A DNA stretch of 64,000 nucleotides from an uncultured Prevotellaceae bacterium. Lineage in GTDB: Bacteria > Bacteroidota > Bacteroidia > Bacteroidales > Bacteroidaceae. The first letter of the stretch is position 1; every line of letters starts with the position of its first letter. A model generated the notes under the pieces. It did no database searches and had not been told where the DNA came from. It was given only the letters and a program-made list of their open reading frames with translations. The stretch spans positions 1-64,000 of the forward strand of contig CAMKTJ010000001.1 in the NCBI GenBank assembly GCA_946415645.1, given 5' to 3'. The translations under genes were made by a program, and so were the position numbers. Positions 37,138 through 45,168 of this stretch are shown in pieces.

Positions 37138-38522
37138 AGTTTGTTCTGTTTCAGCTTCTCTACAAAATCATCTACATTAGCTAACAGCCTTGGGATATCT
37201 AATTGCTGAGGGCAATGAGGAACGCAGACACGGCATTGGATACAATGATTGGCCTGACGCAACTTAGGAACACTTCTGTCATACCCAACCAGGAAGGCTC
37301 TGCGTGCCTCTTGATAGTTCTTAGCCTGCTGACTCTCTGGCACATTTCCCTTGTTAACGCACTTGTTGTAATGCACAAAGATGGCAGGGATATCCAGGCC
37401 ATAGGGACAAGGCATACAGTACTTACAGTCGTTACAATCTATGGTAGGATAGCTGTTGATAAGTGTGGCTGTCTCACCCTCTAACCACTCCTGTTCTTCC
37501 TGCGAGAGTGGCTTTAGAGGCGAATAAGTACGTATATTATCCTCCAGGTGTTCCATATAGGTCATACCACTCAGAACAGTCAGGATATTGGGTTTACTGC
37601 CAATATAGCGGAAGGCCCAACTGGCAACACTACTCTCAGGATCACGTTGTTTCAGATGTGCTACTACATGGTCGGGCACTTTGCTTAGGCGTCCACCTAG
37701 AAGAGGTTCCATGATAACGGCAGGAATCTCCAGTTCCTCTAACCTATTGTAAAGATATTCGCCAGAACGACCCTTATCCTTATCGTTGTGCCAGTCGCAA
37801 TAGTTGGCTTGAATCTGCACAAAGTCCCATTCATATTCATCATGATGATCCAGCATCCAGTCATAGACGGCTACATCGCCATGGAAGGAGAATCCCAGAT
37901 TGCGGATACGTCCTGCCTCTCTTTGCTCCATCAGCCAATCTAGCAGGCCGTTATCCAAATAACGCTGGTGCAGGTTCTGCATTCCTCCACCTCCGATAGA
38001 GTGCAATAGCAGGTAATCCACATAGTCTGTTTTCAGGTACTTCAGACTATTCTCGAACATCTCCTTACCAGCCTCAAAGCTATACTGACTGGGACTGAAG
38101 TTAGACAGCTTTGTAGCCAGGAAGTATTGGTCTCTGCGATAGCCGCTCTTCTCCAGGGCTATACCCAGGGATTCCTCACTTTTACCCCTACAATAGGCTG
38201 GTGATGTGTCGAAGTAGTTAACACCATGATCCAGGGCATATTTACAGAGACGGTTGCATTGCTCCTGATCTATCACATCCTCGTTCTCCACCTTCTTGGT
38301 CGGCAGACGCATCCATCCGTAACCCAAGATACTTACTTTCTCGTTAGTCTTAGGATTCACCCTGTAGGTCATCTTATCTGTAGGAACCTTACCGGTATGG
38401 TGACCCATATAATCTATCTTTCCGTTACCCTCAGTACCACCGGCACCACAACTTGCCAAAGCTGTAGTAGCTGCCACAGTACCTGTAACCTTCAGAAAAT
38501 CTCGTCTATTATATTGTTTCAT
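37134..38522 (-). CDS. aldo/keto reductase with C-terminal ferredoxin-type 4Fe-4S domain and Tat/lipobox-like N-terminus
   Basis: RRDFLKVTGTVAATTALASCG; NYFDTSPAYCRGKSEESLG; CIQCRVCVPHCPQ. Confidence 0.9.
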   Translation of the reverse strand: MKQYNRRDFLKVTGTVAATTALASCGAGGTEGNGKIDYMGHHTGKVPTDKMTYRVNPKTNEKVSILGYGWMRLPTKKVENEDVIDQEQCNRLCKYALDHGVNYFDTSPAYCRGKSEESLGIALEKSGYRRDQYFLATKLSNFSPSQYSFEAGKEMFENSLKYLKTDYVDYLLLHSIGGGGMQNLHQRYLDNGLLDWLMEQREAGRIRNLGFSFHGDVAVYDWMLDHHDEYEWDFVQIQANYCDWHNDKDKGRSGEYLYNRLEELEIPAVIMEPLLGGRLSKVPDHVVAHLKQRDPESSVASWAFRYIGSKPNILTVLSGMTYMEHLEDNIRTYSPLKPLSQEEQEWLEGETATLINSYPTIDCNDCKYCMPCPYGLDIPAIFVHYNKCVNKGNVPESQQAKNYQEARRAFLVGYDRSVPKLRQANHCIQCRVCVPHCPQQLDIPRLLANVDDFVEKLKQNKL

Positions 38523-38526
38523 AACT

Positions 38527-38554
38527 ACTCTAAACTCTAAACACTAAACTCTCA
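38527..38554. repeat. heptamer array (ACTCTAA)n
   Basis: ACTCTAA|ACTCTAA|ACACTAA|ACTCTCA. Confidence 0.8.
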
Positions 38555-38555
38555 A

Positions 38556-40100
38556 CTAAATCTCCCTATGCACCTCATGCCCCTCTACGTAGATAGCGCT
38601 GAAGGGACGTGATGGACAAAGATTCTCGCAGGCACCACAACCAATACACTTCTCCTCGTTTACTACAGGGATGAGTAATACCCGTTCGCGAGGAATTTCC
38701 TGATTGTCGGCATCCAACCAACGACCTCCGTCTTGGTGAACGCCTGACTGCAAAGGAACCATCTGAATAGCCTGAGCAGGACAATGACGGGCACAGTTGC
38801 CACAAGGGATGCCATCGGTGGCTGGCAAACAGTTATCCTTTATCCAAACGGCATGTCCCACCTGTATGGCTGTCTTCTGCTCCTTGGTAATGGGCTTGAT
38901 GGCGCCAGTAGGACAGACATTACTACAACGGGTACATTCTGGTCGACAGTAGCCACGTTCATAGCTCACCTCTGGCTGCATAAAGCGATCCAGGCTGTTG
39001 CTGGGGCGCAAGACATCATTGGGACAGCTGTTGATACACAACTGACAAGAGGTACAATGTTCTGCCAAATTCCTGGCTGATATAGAGCCTGGAGGGGTTA
39101 TAAGTTTCTCTCGTTCAGGCTTCTTCTTATCTTCAATCTCAGCCAAACCACCATCCGTGGTCTTCTCCTGAGCCTTCAGTAGGGAAGTACCAGCCAACAA
39201 TGCCATACCTGTTAGAACGGCACGACGTCCTTCATCAGGGGAACATTGAGAATTGTCTTTTTCTTGGCTATCTTGAATTTTGAATTTTGAATTTTGAATT
39301 TTGAATTGAATAGCTTTCTGACTACACTTCTCTATGCAGTCTCCACAAACTACACAACGACTGTAATCTATCTCGTGCGTCTTGGCATTGATACAAGAGG
39401 CCTTACAGTTGCGTTCGCACTTACGACAACCATTGCAGGCGTTGGTGTCTATGGCAATCTTCAGACGTGAATACTTAGCCAGTATTCCTAGGAAGGTTCC
39501 CACAGGACAGATAGTGTTGCACCAGGTTCGTCCACCCCTCCAAGCCAGAATGCCAATGATAATCCATGCAGCAAGGGCAGCTATGAGGGCAGGAATACTC
39601 TTCAGCCACACATCCACCTCGTAGAAGGCATAGCTGCCATAGTGTTCAGCAATCATGGCTAAACCATTATTGGCCAGTTTATAGAGTGGGGAGAAGATGG
39701 TTCCCACAATCTTGCCATAGGTGCTGTAGGGAGCTATAAGACCTACTATCCAAGCCAGATTGGTGGTCAGCAGAAAACCTGTCAGAGCTAAGATAGATGC
39801 CCTAAGGATGCCTTTCTCCTCAGAGTAACTGTACTTGTTTCTTTTCTTACGGAACCATGCTATTACATCCTGCATCACACCTAAGGGGCAGATGATGGAG
39901 CAATAGATACGGCCGAATAGCAATGTCAGGGCCACAATAAAGAGCAAGGCTCCTATGTTCATGGCTATCAAGGCAGGTAGGAACTGAATCTTAGCCATCC
40001 ATCCTAGGTACATATGAGCCGTACCAGTAAAGTCTACCAGCAGCCATGTAATCAGAATCCAGAAGATGAGGGCAAGAGTGATTCGGACTTTTCTAAGCAT
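38556..40100 (-). CDS. NapH-like membrane ferredoxin fused to Tat-like/NapG-like multi-4Fe-4S domain
   Basis: Multiple TM, GRIYCSIICPLGVMQD, CNGCRKCERNC, CVVCGDCIEKC, internal RRAVLTGMALLAG, CTSCQLCINSCP, CIGCGACENLCPSRP. Confidence 0.85.
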   Translation of the reverse strand: MLRKVRITLALIFWILITWLLVDFTGTAHMYLGWMAKIQFLPALIAMNIGALLFIVALTLLFGRIYCSIICPLGVMQDVIAWFRKKRNKYSYSEEKGILRASILALTGFLLTTNLAWIVGLIAPYSTYGKIVGTIFSPLYKLANNGLAMIAEHYGSYAFYEVDVWLKSIPALIAALAAWIIIGILAWRGGRTWCNTICPVGTFLGILAKYSRLKIAIDTNACNGCRKCERNCKASCINAKTHEIDYSRCVVCGDCIEKCSQKAIQFKIQNSKFKIQDSQEKDNSQCSPDEGRRAVLTGMALLAGTSLLKAQEKTTDGGLAEIEDKKKPEREKLITPPGSISARNLAEHCTSCQLCINSCPNDVLRPSNSLDRFMQPEVSYERGYCRPECTRCSNVCPTGAIKPITKEQKTAIQVGHAVWIKDNCLPATDGIPCGNCARHCPAQAIQMVPLQSGVHQDGGRWLDADNQEIPRERVLLIPVVNEEKCIGCGACENLCPSRPFSAIYVEGHEVHREI

Positions 40101-40265
40101 AAAGTATGAAATTGGTTAATATTGAGTTAAAAATGGGTCTCAGACTTTAATTATGCACTATGAACTATTATGGGGGGCAAAGCTATGGATTATTTTTGAT
40201 TATCAAGGATAATCATCCTACTTTTTTTAAGAAAGGACCCTAAAAATGAATGATATTCTGCCAAT

Positions 40266-40322
40266 AAACAATAAATCCACGAATGGCGATGTGCCTCTCG
40301 CGGATTCATTCCTTTATTATTA
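40266..40322 (-). terminator. hairpin terminator family C, copy 1
   Basis: AATAAATCCACGAATGGCGATGTGCCTCTCGCGGATT; 3' of minus-strand gene 40344-41129; near-identical copy at 42498. Confidence 0.7.
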
Positions 40323-40343
40323 TAAACCAAATGTATTTATCTG

Positions 40344-41129
40344 CTACTTTGTTTTCAAGTTATCAGGAATCTGAACAGGAGTGGTAATGAGGTTTATTTC
40401 ATCATGGCTAGAGAAGTCAATCTCTACTTTCTTCAGATTAGAACGTGATTTGTTTGTCAAGCTGTGAATATCAACCACTTTACCATCCAGTTTAACTGTA
40501 GCGGTTTTGGGGTCAAAGAATTGATGAGACTTAATAGGTTGCTTTACAATATAGGATTCCTTTTTATCACCGTTTTGACTCTCTACCCATGTTCCAACAG
40601 GAATATTAACAACGAATACCTTTCCATTATTTGATATAAGAATCAAAGCTTCTTTAGAGTTCTCTGTGGTATCACCTTCAAAAGGAATTTGAACAGATTC
40701 AGTAATCAGGTTTATTTCCCTTTCGTGTGCGTTCTGTTCCATCTTCTTCAGTTCGGAAGCAGGTATATCGGCTAACTCGTGAGGATCTACCACCTTACCA
40801 TTCAGTTTTAATGTAACACCTCCGGGACCCCAGTATGGACTCTTGGTTGACTTCTCCTGAATAAAAGATTTGTTAACATCGTAAGTTTTTCCTTTATCAG
40901 TTACTCCTGTATATTTTGCCTCTCTCCATATACCCTTGGGGATGGTTATAGCAAATCTATTAGGATTATCCTCTTTAAATGTGATTAGCTTCTCGCTACT
41001 ATTCTGCGTTTCCTGCAGATTTTCTTCTTCTTTAGGTTTGGCAAAGGCAACAACGGCTAATGCCATCAGAGCGGGAAGGACGATGGCTTTGGTCATCATC
41101 CAACGGTTGGATCTGTTCTTGTGCATCAT
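40344..41129 (-). CDS. exported protein with M56-derived N-terminal TM segment and two plug-like domain repeats
   Basis: N-terminus MMHKNRSNRWMMTKAIVLPALMALAVVAFAKPKEEE matches internal M56 segment at about 43.47-43.57 kb; two [LNGKVVD...L.KK.E...INLIT..VQIP] repeats. Confidence 0.75.
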   Translation of the reverse strand: MMHKNRSNRWMMTKAIVLPALMALAVVAFAKPKEEENLQETQNSSEKLITFKEDNPNRFAITIPKGIWREAKYTGVTDKGKTYDVNKSFIQEKSTKSPYWGPGGVTLKLNGKVVDPHELADIPASELKKMEQNAHEREINLITESVQIPFEGDTTENSKEALILISNNGKVFVVNIPVGTWVESQNGDKKESYIVKQPIKSHQFFDPKTATVKLDGKVVDIHSLTNKSRSNLKKVEIDFSSHDEINLITTPVQIPDNLKTK

Positions 41130-41188
41130 TTTGATTTGTTTTTTTAGAGTTGATATTTTATTGCATCGATGCCTTTTTGTTCAGATTT

Positions 41189-41863
41189 TTACAATCCGTA
41201 ATACATGCTTTCAGGGATTTCTACAGGCGTTGTGATGATGTTTATCATTCTTCCTTGGTTAAAGTGAATCTCAATCTTCTTTACCTCTGATGCCGGTAAT
41301 TTAGGTAGCCTGTTGATATCTATATACTCTCCGTTGAGTTGTATATGGGCCTTATGGTCGCCATTGATCTGTAGGGCAGGAGAATGTACTATGGGATTGT
41401 CCTCTATGAAGGAGATATTGTCCGTCTCGACCCAAGTCTTCTTGAGCCAGGTTATGATAATCCTTTCTCCGTCTTCTGTTAGTTCAAAGATTCTCTCGTC
41501 AGCAAATTCCTGATATTCTGTATGCTGTTTCTGTAGCTTCAGCGTATAGGAATGGTAGGCAGCAAAGGAGAGTCCACCCAGGAAGACACCAGCTATAAAG
41601 ATGGCTGCAACACGCATCCAGCGAGGCAGGAGCCTTCTTTGCTTATAGTTCTTCTGCTCAAACCGTTGCCAAGCCGCTTCAACATCCTCTGGCTGATTTG
41701 TCTGCTTTTGGCGATAGCCTTGTTTGGCTGCTGCCATCAGACGGTATGCCTGGCGGGTCTCATCGTCACTATTGATGATGTCATGGATTTCCTGCTCGGT
41801 ATAGGTACTGGGGGTATCAAGCATTTCCAGTAGTCGGTTCATGTTTTCGTTTGTCTTTTCCAT
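41189..41863 (-). CDS. single-pass membrane protein, putative anti-sigma factor with plug-like C-terminal domain
   Basis: Directly downstream of ECF sigma gene; cytoplasmic-like N-terminus, one TM (VAAIFIAGVFLGGLSFAAY), C-terminal LNGEYIDINRLPKLPASEVKKIEI...MINIITTPVEIP. Confidence 0.7.
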   Translation of the reverse strand: MEKTNENMNRLLEMLDTPSTYTEQEIHDIINSDDETRQAYRLMAAAKQGYRQKQTNQPEDVEAAWQRFEQKNYKQRRLLPRWMRVAAIFIAGVFLGGLSFAAYHSYTLKLQKQHTEYQEFADERIFELTEDGERIIITWLKKTWVETDNISFIEDNPIVHSPALQINGDHKAHIQLNGEYIDINRLPKLPASEVKKIEIHFNQGRMINIITTPVEIPESMYYGL

Positions 41864-41875
41864 AACTTCTGCGGT

Positions 41876-42364
41876 TTAGAGTCTGAATTGTTCTTGAATG
41901 CTTTTGATGGATTGGCTAAGGTACTTATAGACGGTCTTCAGGTTCATATCCAACCTGCTGGCAATATCCTTTAGCATCAGGTCTTCCTGGAATCGTAAAC
42001 GGAAGATGGTAAGATGCGGTTCCTCCAGATGGGTCTCGGCATAGTCGCAGACGGCCTCTATGGTTGACATCCGTTGTTCTATCTGCTGCCAGTCGGATGC
42101 TGTATCCTGCGAGTACAGCTCTCGTACCTTCTCGGCCAGCGTCTTCTGCCTGATACGATTGATGCAACTGTTGCGCACTGCAGTCAGCAGGTAGGCCCTT
42201 GCCTTGTCGTCGGTAGGCAGGATGTTACCCTCCATAAGCCTTACGAATATATCTTGTACCACATCCTCGGCTTCTGAATCATCGTACAGGAGTGTTCTGG
42301 CCAGATGAATCATCTCGCTGTAGTGGTGGCTGAATAGTCCGTGTAGTCTTTTCTTGTCAATCAT
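41876..42364 (-). CDS. ECF-type RNA polymerase sigma factor
   Basis: 162 aa; DSEAEDVVQDIFVRLMEG, RAYLLTAVRNSCINRIR, LKDIASRLDMNLKTVYKYLSQSIKSIQ. Confidence 0.92.
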   Translation of the reverse strand: MIDKKRLHGLFSHHYSEMIHLARTLLYDDSEAEDVVQDIFVRLMEGNILPTDDKARAYLLTAVRNSCINRIRQKTLAEKVRELYSQDTASDWQQIEQRMSTIEAVCDYAETHLEEPHLTIFRLRFQEDLMLKDIASRLDMNLKTVYKYLSQSIKSIQEQFRL

Positions 42365-42497
42365 AGAATGTTCTTTTCTCGCTCCCTTTTTGGAGGGTGC
42401 TTCTATACTATATACAATCTGGAGAATGGTTTTTCTACGGAAATCCCACTTTTTTTATTCTTGCTCACTTTTTTATATTGCAGAACCATCCTGAATA

Positions 42498-42556
42498 CAA
42501 TAAATCCACGAAAGACGATGTGTCTCTCGCGGATTTATTCATTCCTTTATTATTAA
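42498..42556 (-). terminator. hairpin terminator family C, copy 2
   Basis: AATAAATCC..AGACGATGTGTCT..GGATTTATT, 3' side of minus-strand M56 gene. Confidence 0.7.
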
Positions 42557-42562
42557 CAATCA

Positions 42563-42634
42563 TTTCTCTGAAAGCGATACGCCGTTTCTCTGTCAGTAAC
42601 ATGCCGTTTCTCTGCCAACGAAACGCCGTTTTGC
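42563..42634. repeat. 22-bp-period degenerate tandem array
   Basis: TTTCTCTGAAAGCGATACGCCG / TTTCTCTGTCAGTAACATGCCG / TTTCTCTGCCAACGAAACGCCG / TTTTGC, starting at 42563, 42585, 42607, 42629. Confidence 0.85.
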
Positions 42635-42643
42635 TAAACAAGG

Positions 42644-44428
42644 TTACTCTTTAGGCTTTTGTTCGGTCTGTGCAGGAGGGAGTCTAAACGTTATAGGAAG
42701 ACGGTAATTACAGCGTACAGGTTTATCCATTTGCGTGGCAGGCTTCCATTTAGGCATAGCAGATACCACGCGGATGGCCTCTTGAGAAAGTCTGTCATCA
42801 GGTGAACGTAATGCCTTTACATTAGTTACTGAGCCATCCACTTCAATTACAAAACTTAAAGTTACACGTCCCTGAATACCCTTTGCTTTACATTCCTCTG
42901 GGTATTTGATATGATCTGCTATCCACTTGTACATAGCTTCCGCACCACCAGGGAACTCAGCACTAGTTTCATAATCTACGAAGACTCTTTCTTCAACAGT
43001 CTCTGTAATAGGTTTTTCTGTCGGTTCACTTGTAACAGTTTTCTGTGTATTAGGGAGTCTGAAGACAATGGGGAGTCTGAAGTGGGAACGTACAACCTTT
43101 CCTTTATCCTTGGCAGGCTTCCATTTGGGCATAGCCTTAACTACACGGATGGCTTCTTCAGAAAGCAAGGCACTAGGTGATTTGAGAACTTTTACATCTG
43201 TGATGGAACCATCCTTATTGACTACAAATTGAATCATTACACGCCCTTGTATACCCTTTTCCCTACATTCCTCTGGGTATTGGAGATGATTTGCTATCCA
43301 CTTGTACATAGCTGCATCACCACCAGGGAACTGAGCGTTTTCCTCTACTATATCGTAGATTTTATCGTCATCTGCTGGCAGGGACACTTCTGTGTTCACC
43401 TCAGGGGGTGTAGTACTCTCTTCCACAATGGGTTCAGTAATTTCTTCAGTAGCAGGGATTTCCTCTACTTTAGGTTTGGCAAAGGCAACAACTGCTAATG
43501 CCATCAGAGCGGGCAGGACGACGGCTTTGGTCATCATCCAGCGATTAGAATTTGTTTTGTGCATCATTTTAATTCGCTTTTTTAGTGAATGGTGACTCAG
43601 ATTGTTGCCAAGGGTCTGCAGTCGATTGCCAACGGCCTTTGTCACGAGTAAAAGTTGATATGTCTTTGCATCGATGCCTTGATTAAGTACAGCGTTGTCG
43701 GCCTCGTATTCGTGAACGGCCTTCAGGTCGCGCCCCAACAGATAGACAAAGGGGTTGAACCACTGGATGGCTTTCACTACCTCCAGGAGCAGCAGATCCC
43801 AAGAGTGACCCAGCCGGATGTGTGCCTGTTCGTGAGCCAGAATTGGCTTACGCAGACGCTCGTAATCCGAAACGCTTATTATTATATAATGTAGGAAGCT
43901 ATAGGGCGCAAATTCGCCACCACGTATCACTATGGTATTCCCTTCCTCATCACGGGTGCTTGTACCACCCTTAGTATCTCGCCAGAAGCGGAACAGTTGG
44001 AACAGGAAGAATCCAACGGAAGCAAATAAGCCTGCAAGATATAAAGCCCCCTCCCAGCTCCCCCTTTGGGGGAGTGCCTTTTCACTTTTGGCTTTATTGT
44101 CAGATTCGAAGGGGATTATCTGTTCGTTTTCTGTAATGAGGCTGTTCTCTTCGTCCATGGGAGATGGGTTAGGGGTGAGGTCTTCTTTTGTTTCAAAGAA
44201 ACTATCCCAAAGTTCAATGGCGGATTCCTGTGCATTTACTGCACTCCCCCAAAGGGGGAGCTGGGAGGGGGCTTTAATTTGTATGGCTGGCAGCACTAGC
44301 GAAGCTATCATAGTGGTAAGCAATGCTATACGGTTGAACCTATGAAAGGTCTCCTTACTCAACAGCAAAGCAAATCCTCCATACAGGAGTGCCAGCAACA
44401 AAGCAGACTTTATTAAATAGATTATCAT
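42644..44428 (-). CDS. M56-family (BlaR1-like) membrane metallopeptidase with two tandem TonB C-terminal domains
   Basis: ILAHEQAHIRLGHSWDLLLLEVVKAIQWFNPF; two copies of FPGG..AMYKWIA.H..YPEEC..KGIQGRV. Confidence 0.93.
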   Translation of the reverse strand: MIIYLIKSALLLALLYGGFALLLSKETFHRFNRIALLTTMIASLVLPAIQIKAPSQLPLWGSAVNAQESAIELWDSFFETKEDLTPNPSPMDEENSLITENEQIIPFESDNKAKSEKALPQRGSWEGALYLAGLFASVGFFLFQLFRFWRDTKGGTSTRDEEGNTIVIRGGEFAPYSFLHYIIISVSDYERLRKPILAHEQAHIRLGHSWDLLLLEVVKAIQWFNPFVYLLGRDLKAVHEYEADNAVLNQGIDAKTYQLLLVTKAVGNRLQTLGNNLSHHSLKKRIKMMHKTNSNRWMMTKAVVLPALMALAVVAFAKPKVEEIPATEEITEPIVEESTTPPEVNTEVSLPADDDKIYDIVEENAQFPGGDAAMYKWIANHLQYPEECREKGIQGRVMIQFVVNKDGSITDVKVLKSPSALLSEEAIRVVKAMPKWKPAKDKGKVVRSHFRLPIVFRLPNTQKTVTSEPTEKPITETVEERVFVDYETSAEFPGGAEAMYKWIADHIKYPEECKAKGIQGRVTLSFVIEVDGSVTNVKALRSPDDRLSQEAIRVVSAMPKWKPATQMDKPVRCNYRLPITFRLPPAQTEQKPKE

Positions 44429-44439
44429 AAATCTGATAA

Positions 44440-44520
44440 GCGGTTAGCGGTTAGTGTTTAGCGGTTAGCGACAATTCTCAATTCTCAATTGAAGCGTTGC
44501 GTCCTTAATTCTCAATTAAA
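44440..44520. repeat. mixed heptamer arrays (GCGGTTA)n then (TTCTCAA)n
   Basis: GCGGTTAGCGGTTAGTGTTTAGCGGTTAGCG followed by ACAATTCTCAATTCTCAATTGAAGCG...TTAATTCTCAATTA. Confidence 0.8.
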
Positions 44521-44888
44521 TGAAGTATCTCCTGGAGATCTTCATTTGATAAATCTTCGTTCTGAATCAGGAACGAGCAGAAGCGTTTGGCAGAGTTGCC
44601 AAAGAGAGTAGTCTTGACATCGTTCAGCACCTGGGTGGTGTACTTCTCGCGCGTGAGCATGGGCGAATAATAAAAGGTACGACCCGTAACATCCTTTCTG
44701 TGATGCTCTACATAGCCCTTGGCCTCCAGAATCTTCAGGAAAGTACCTACTGTTGTGTAGGCAGGCTGAGGTTCGGGGTACTGAGCTACAATCTCGTGAA
44801 CGGTAAGTGCCTGTGATACGTCCCATAGTACATTCATTACCTCCATTTCCGCTTTGGTCAGCGCTTTCATTACCTTATTATTATTCAT
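44505..44888 (-). CDS. BlaI/MecI-family winged-helix repressor
   Basis: LTKAEMEVMNVLWDVSQALTVHEIVAQYPEPQPAYTTVGTFLKILEAKGYVEHHRK. Confidence 0.92.
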   Translation of the reverse strand: MNNNKVMKALTKAEMEVMNVLWDVSQALTVHEIVAQYPEPQPAYTTVGTFLKILEAKGYVEHHRKDVTGRTFYYSPMLTREKYTTQVLNDVKTTLFGNSAKRFCSFLIQNEDLSNEDLQEILHLIEN

Positions 44889-45168
44889 GTGTCTGTTGTT
44901 AGTTTTTCTACTGCAAAGTTAGGGAAATAGCATATTGGCTCAGAAAAAGAACAAAAAAAAGAGGGCAGAACCCTTATTTTTTAACATTTGTATTTAGTTT
45001 GCTAAGAACTATTATTAGTTGTTAACATTTCGCAGACCACTTTTGTCTATAAAAACATTACCCAAGAATAATTTTACTAAGATATTTTGATAATAATAAA
45101 TAAAAATCCGTAACTTAGCAGCAGAAAACATACAAACCAGGTATTAAAACTAATACACAACACACAAA

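Noticed and set aside
40344-41129. Pseudogene (fragment) of the M56 gene
   Set aside because: Only the first 30-odd residues match M56; the rest is an intact open frame with its own repeated domain and terminator, so a chimeric gene is more likely than a decayed copy.
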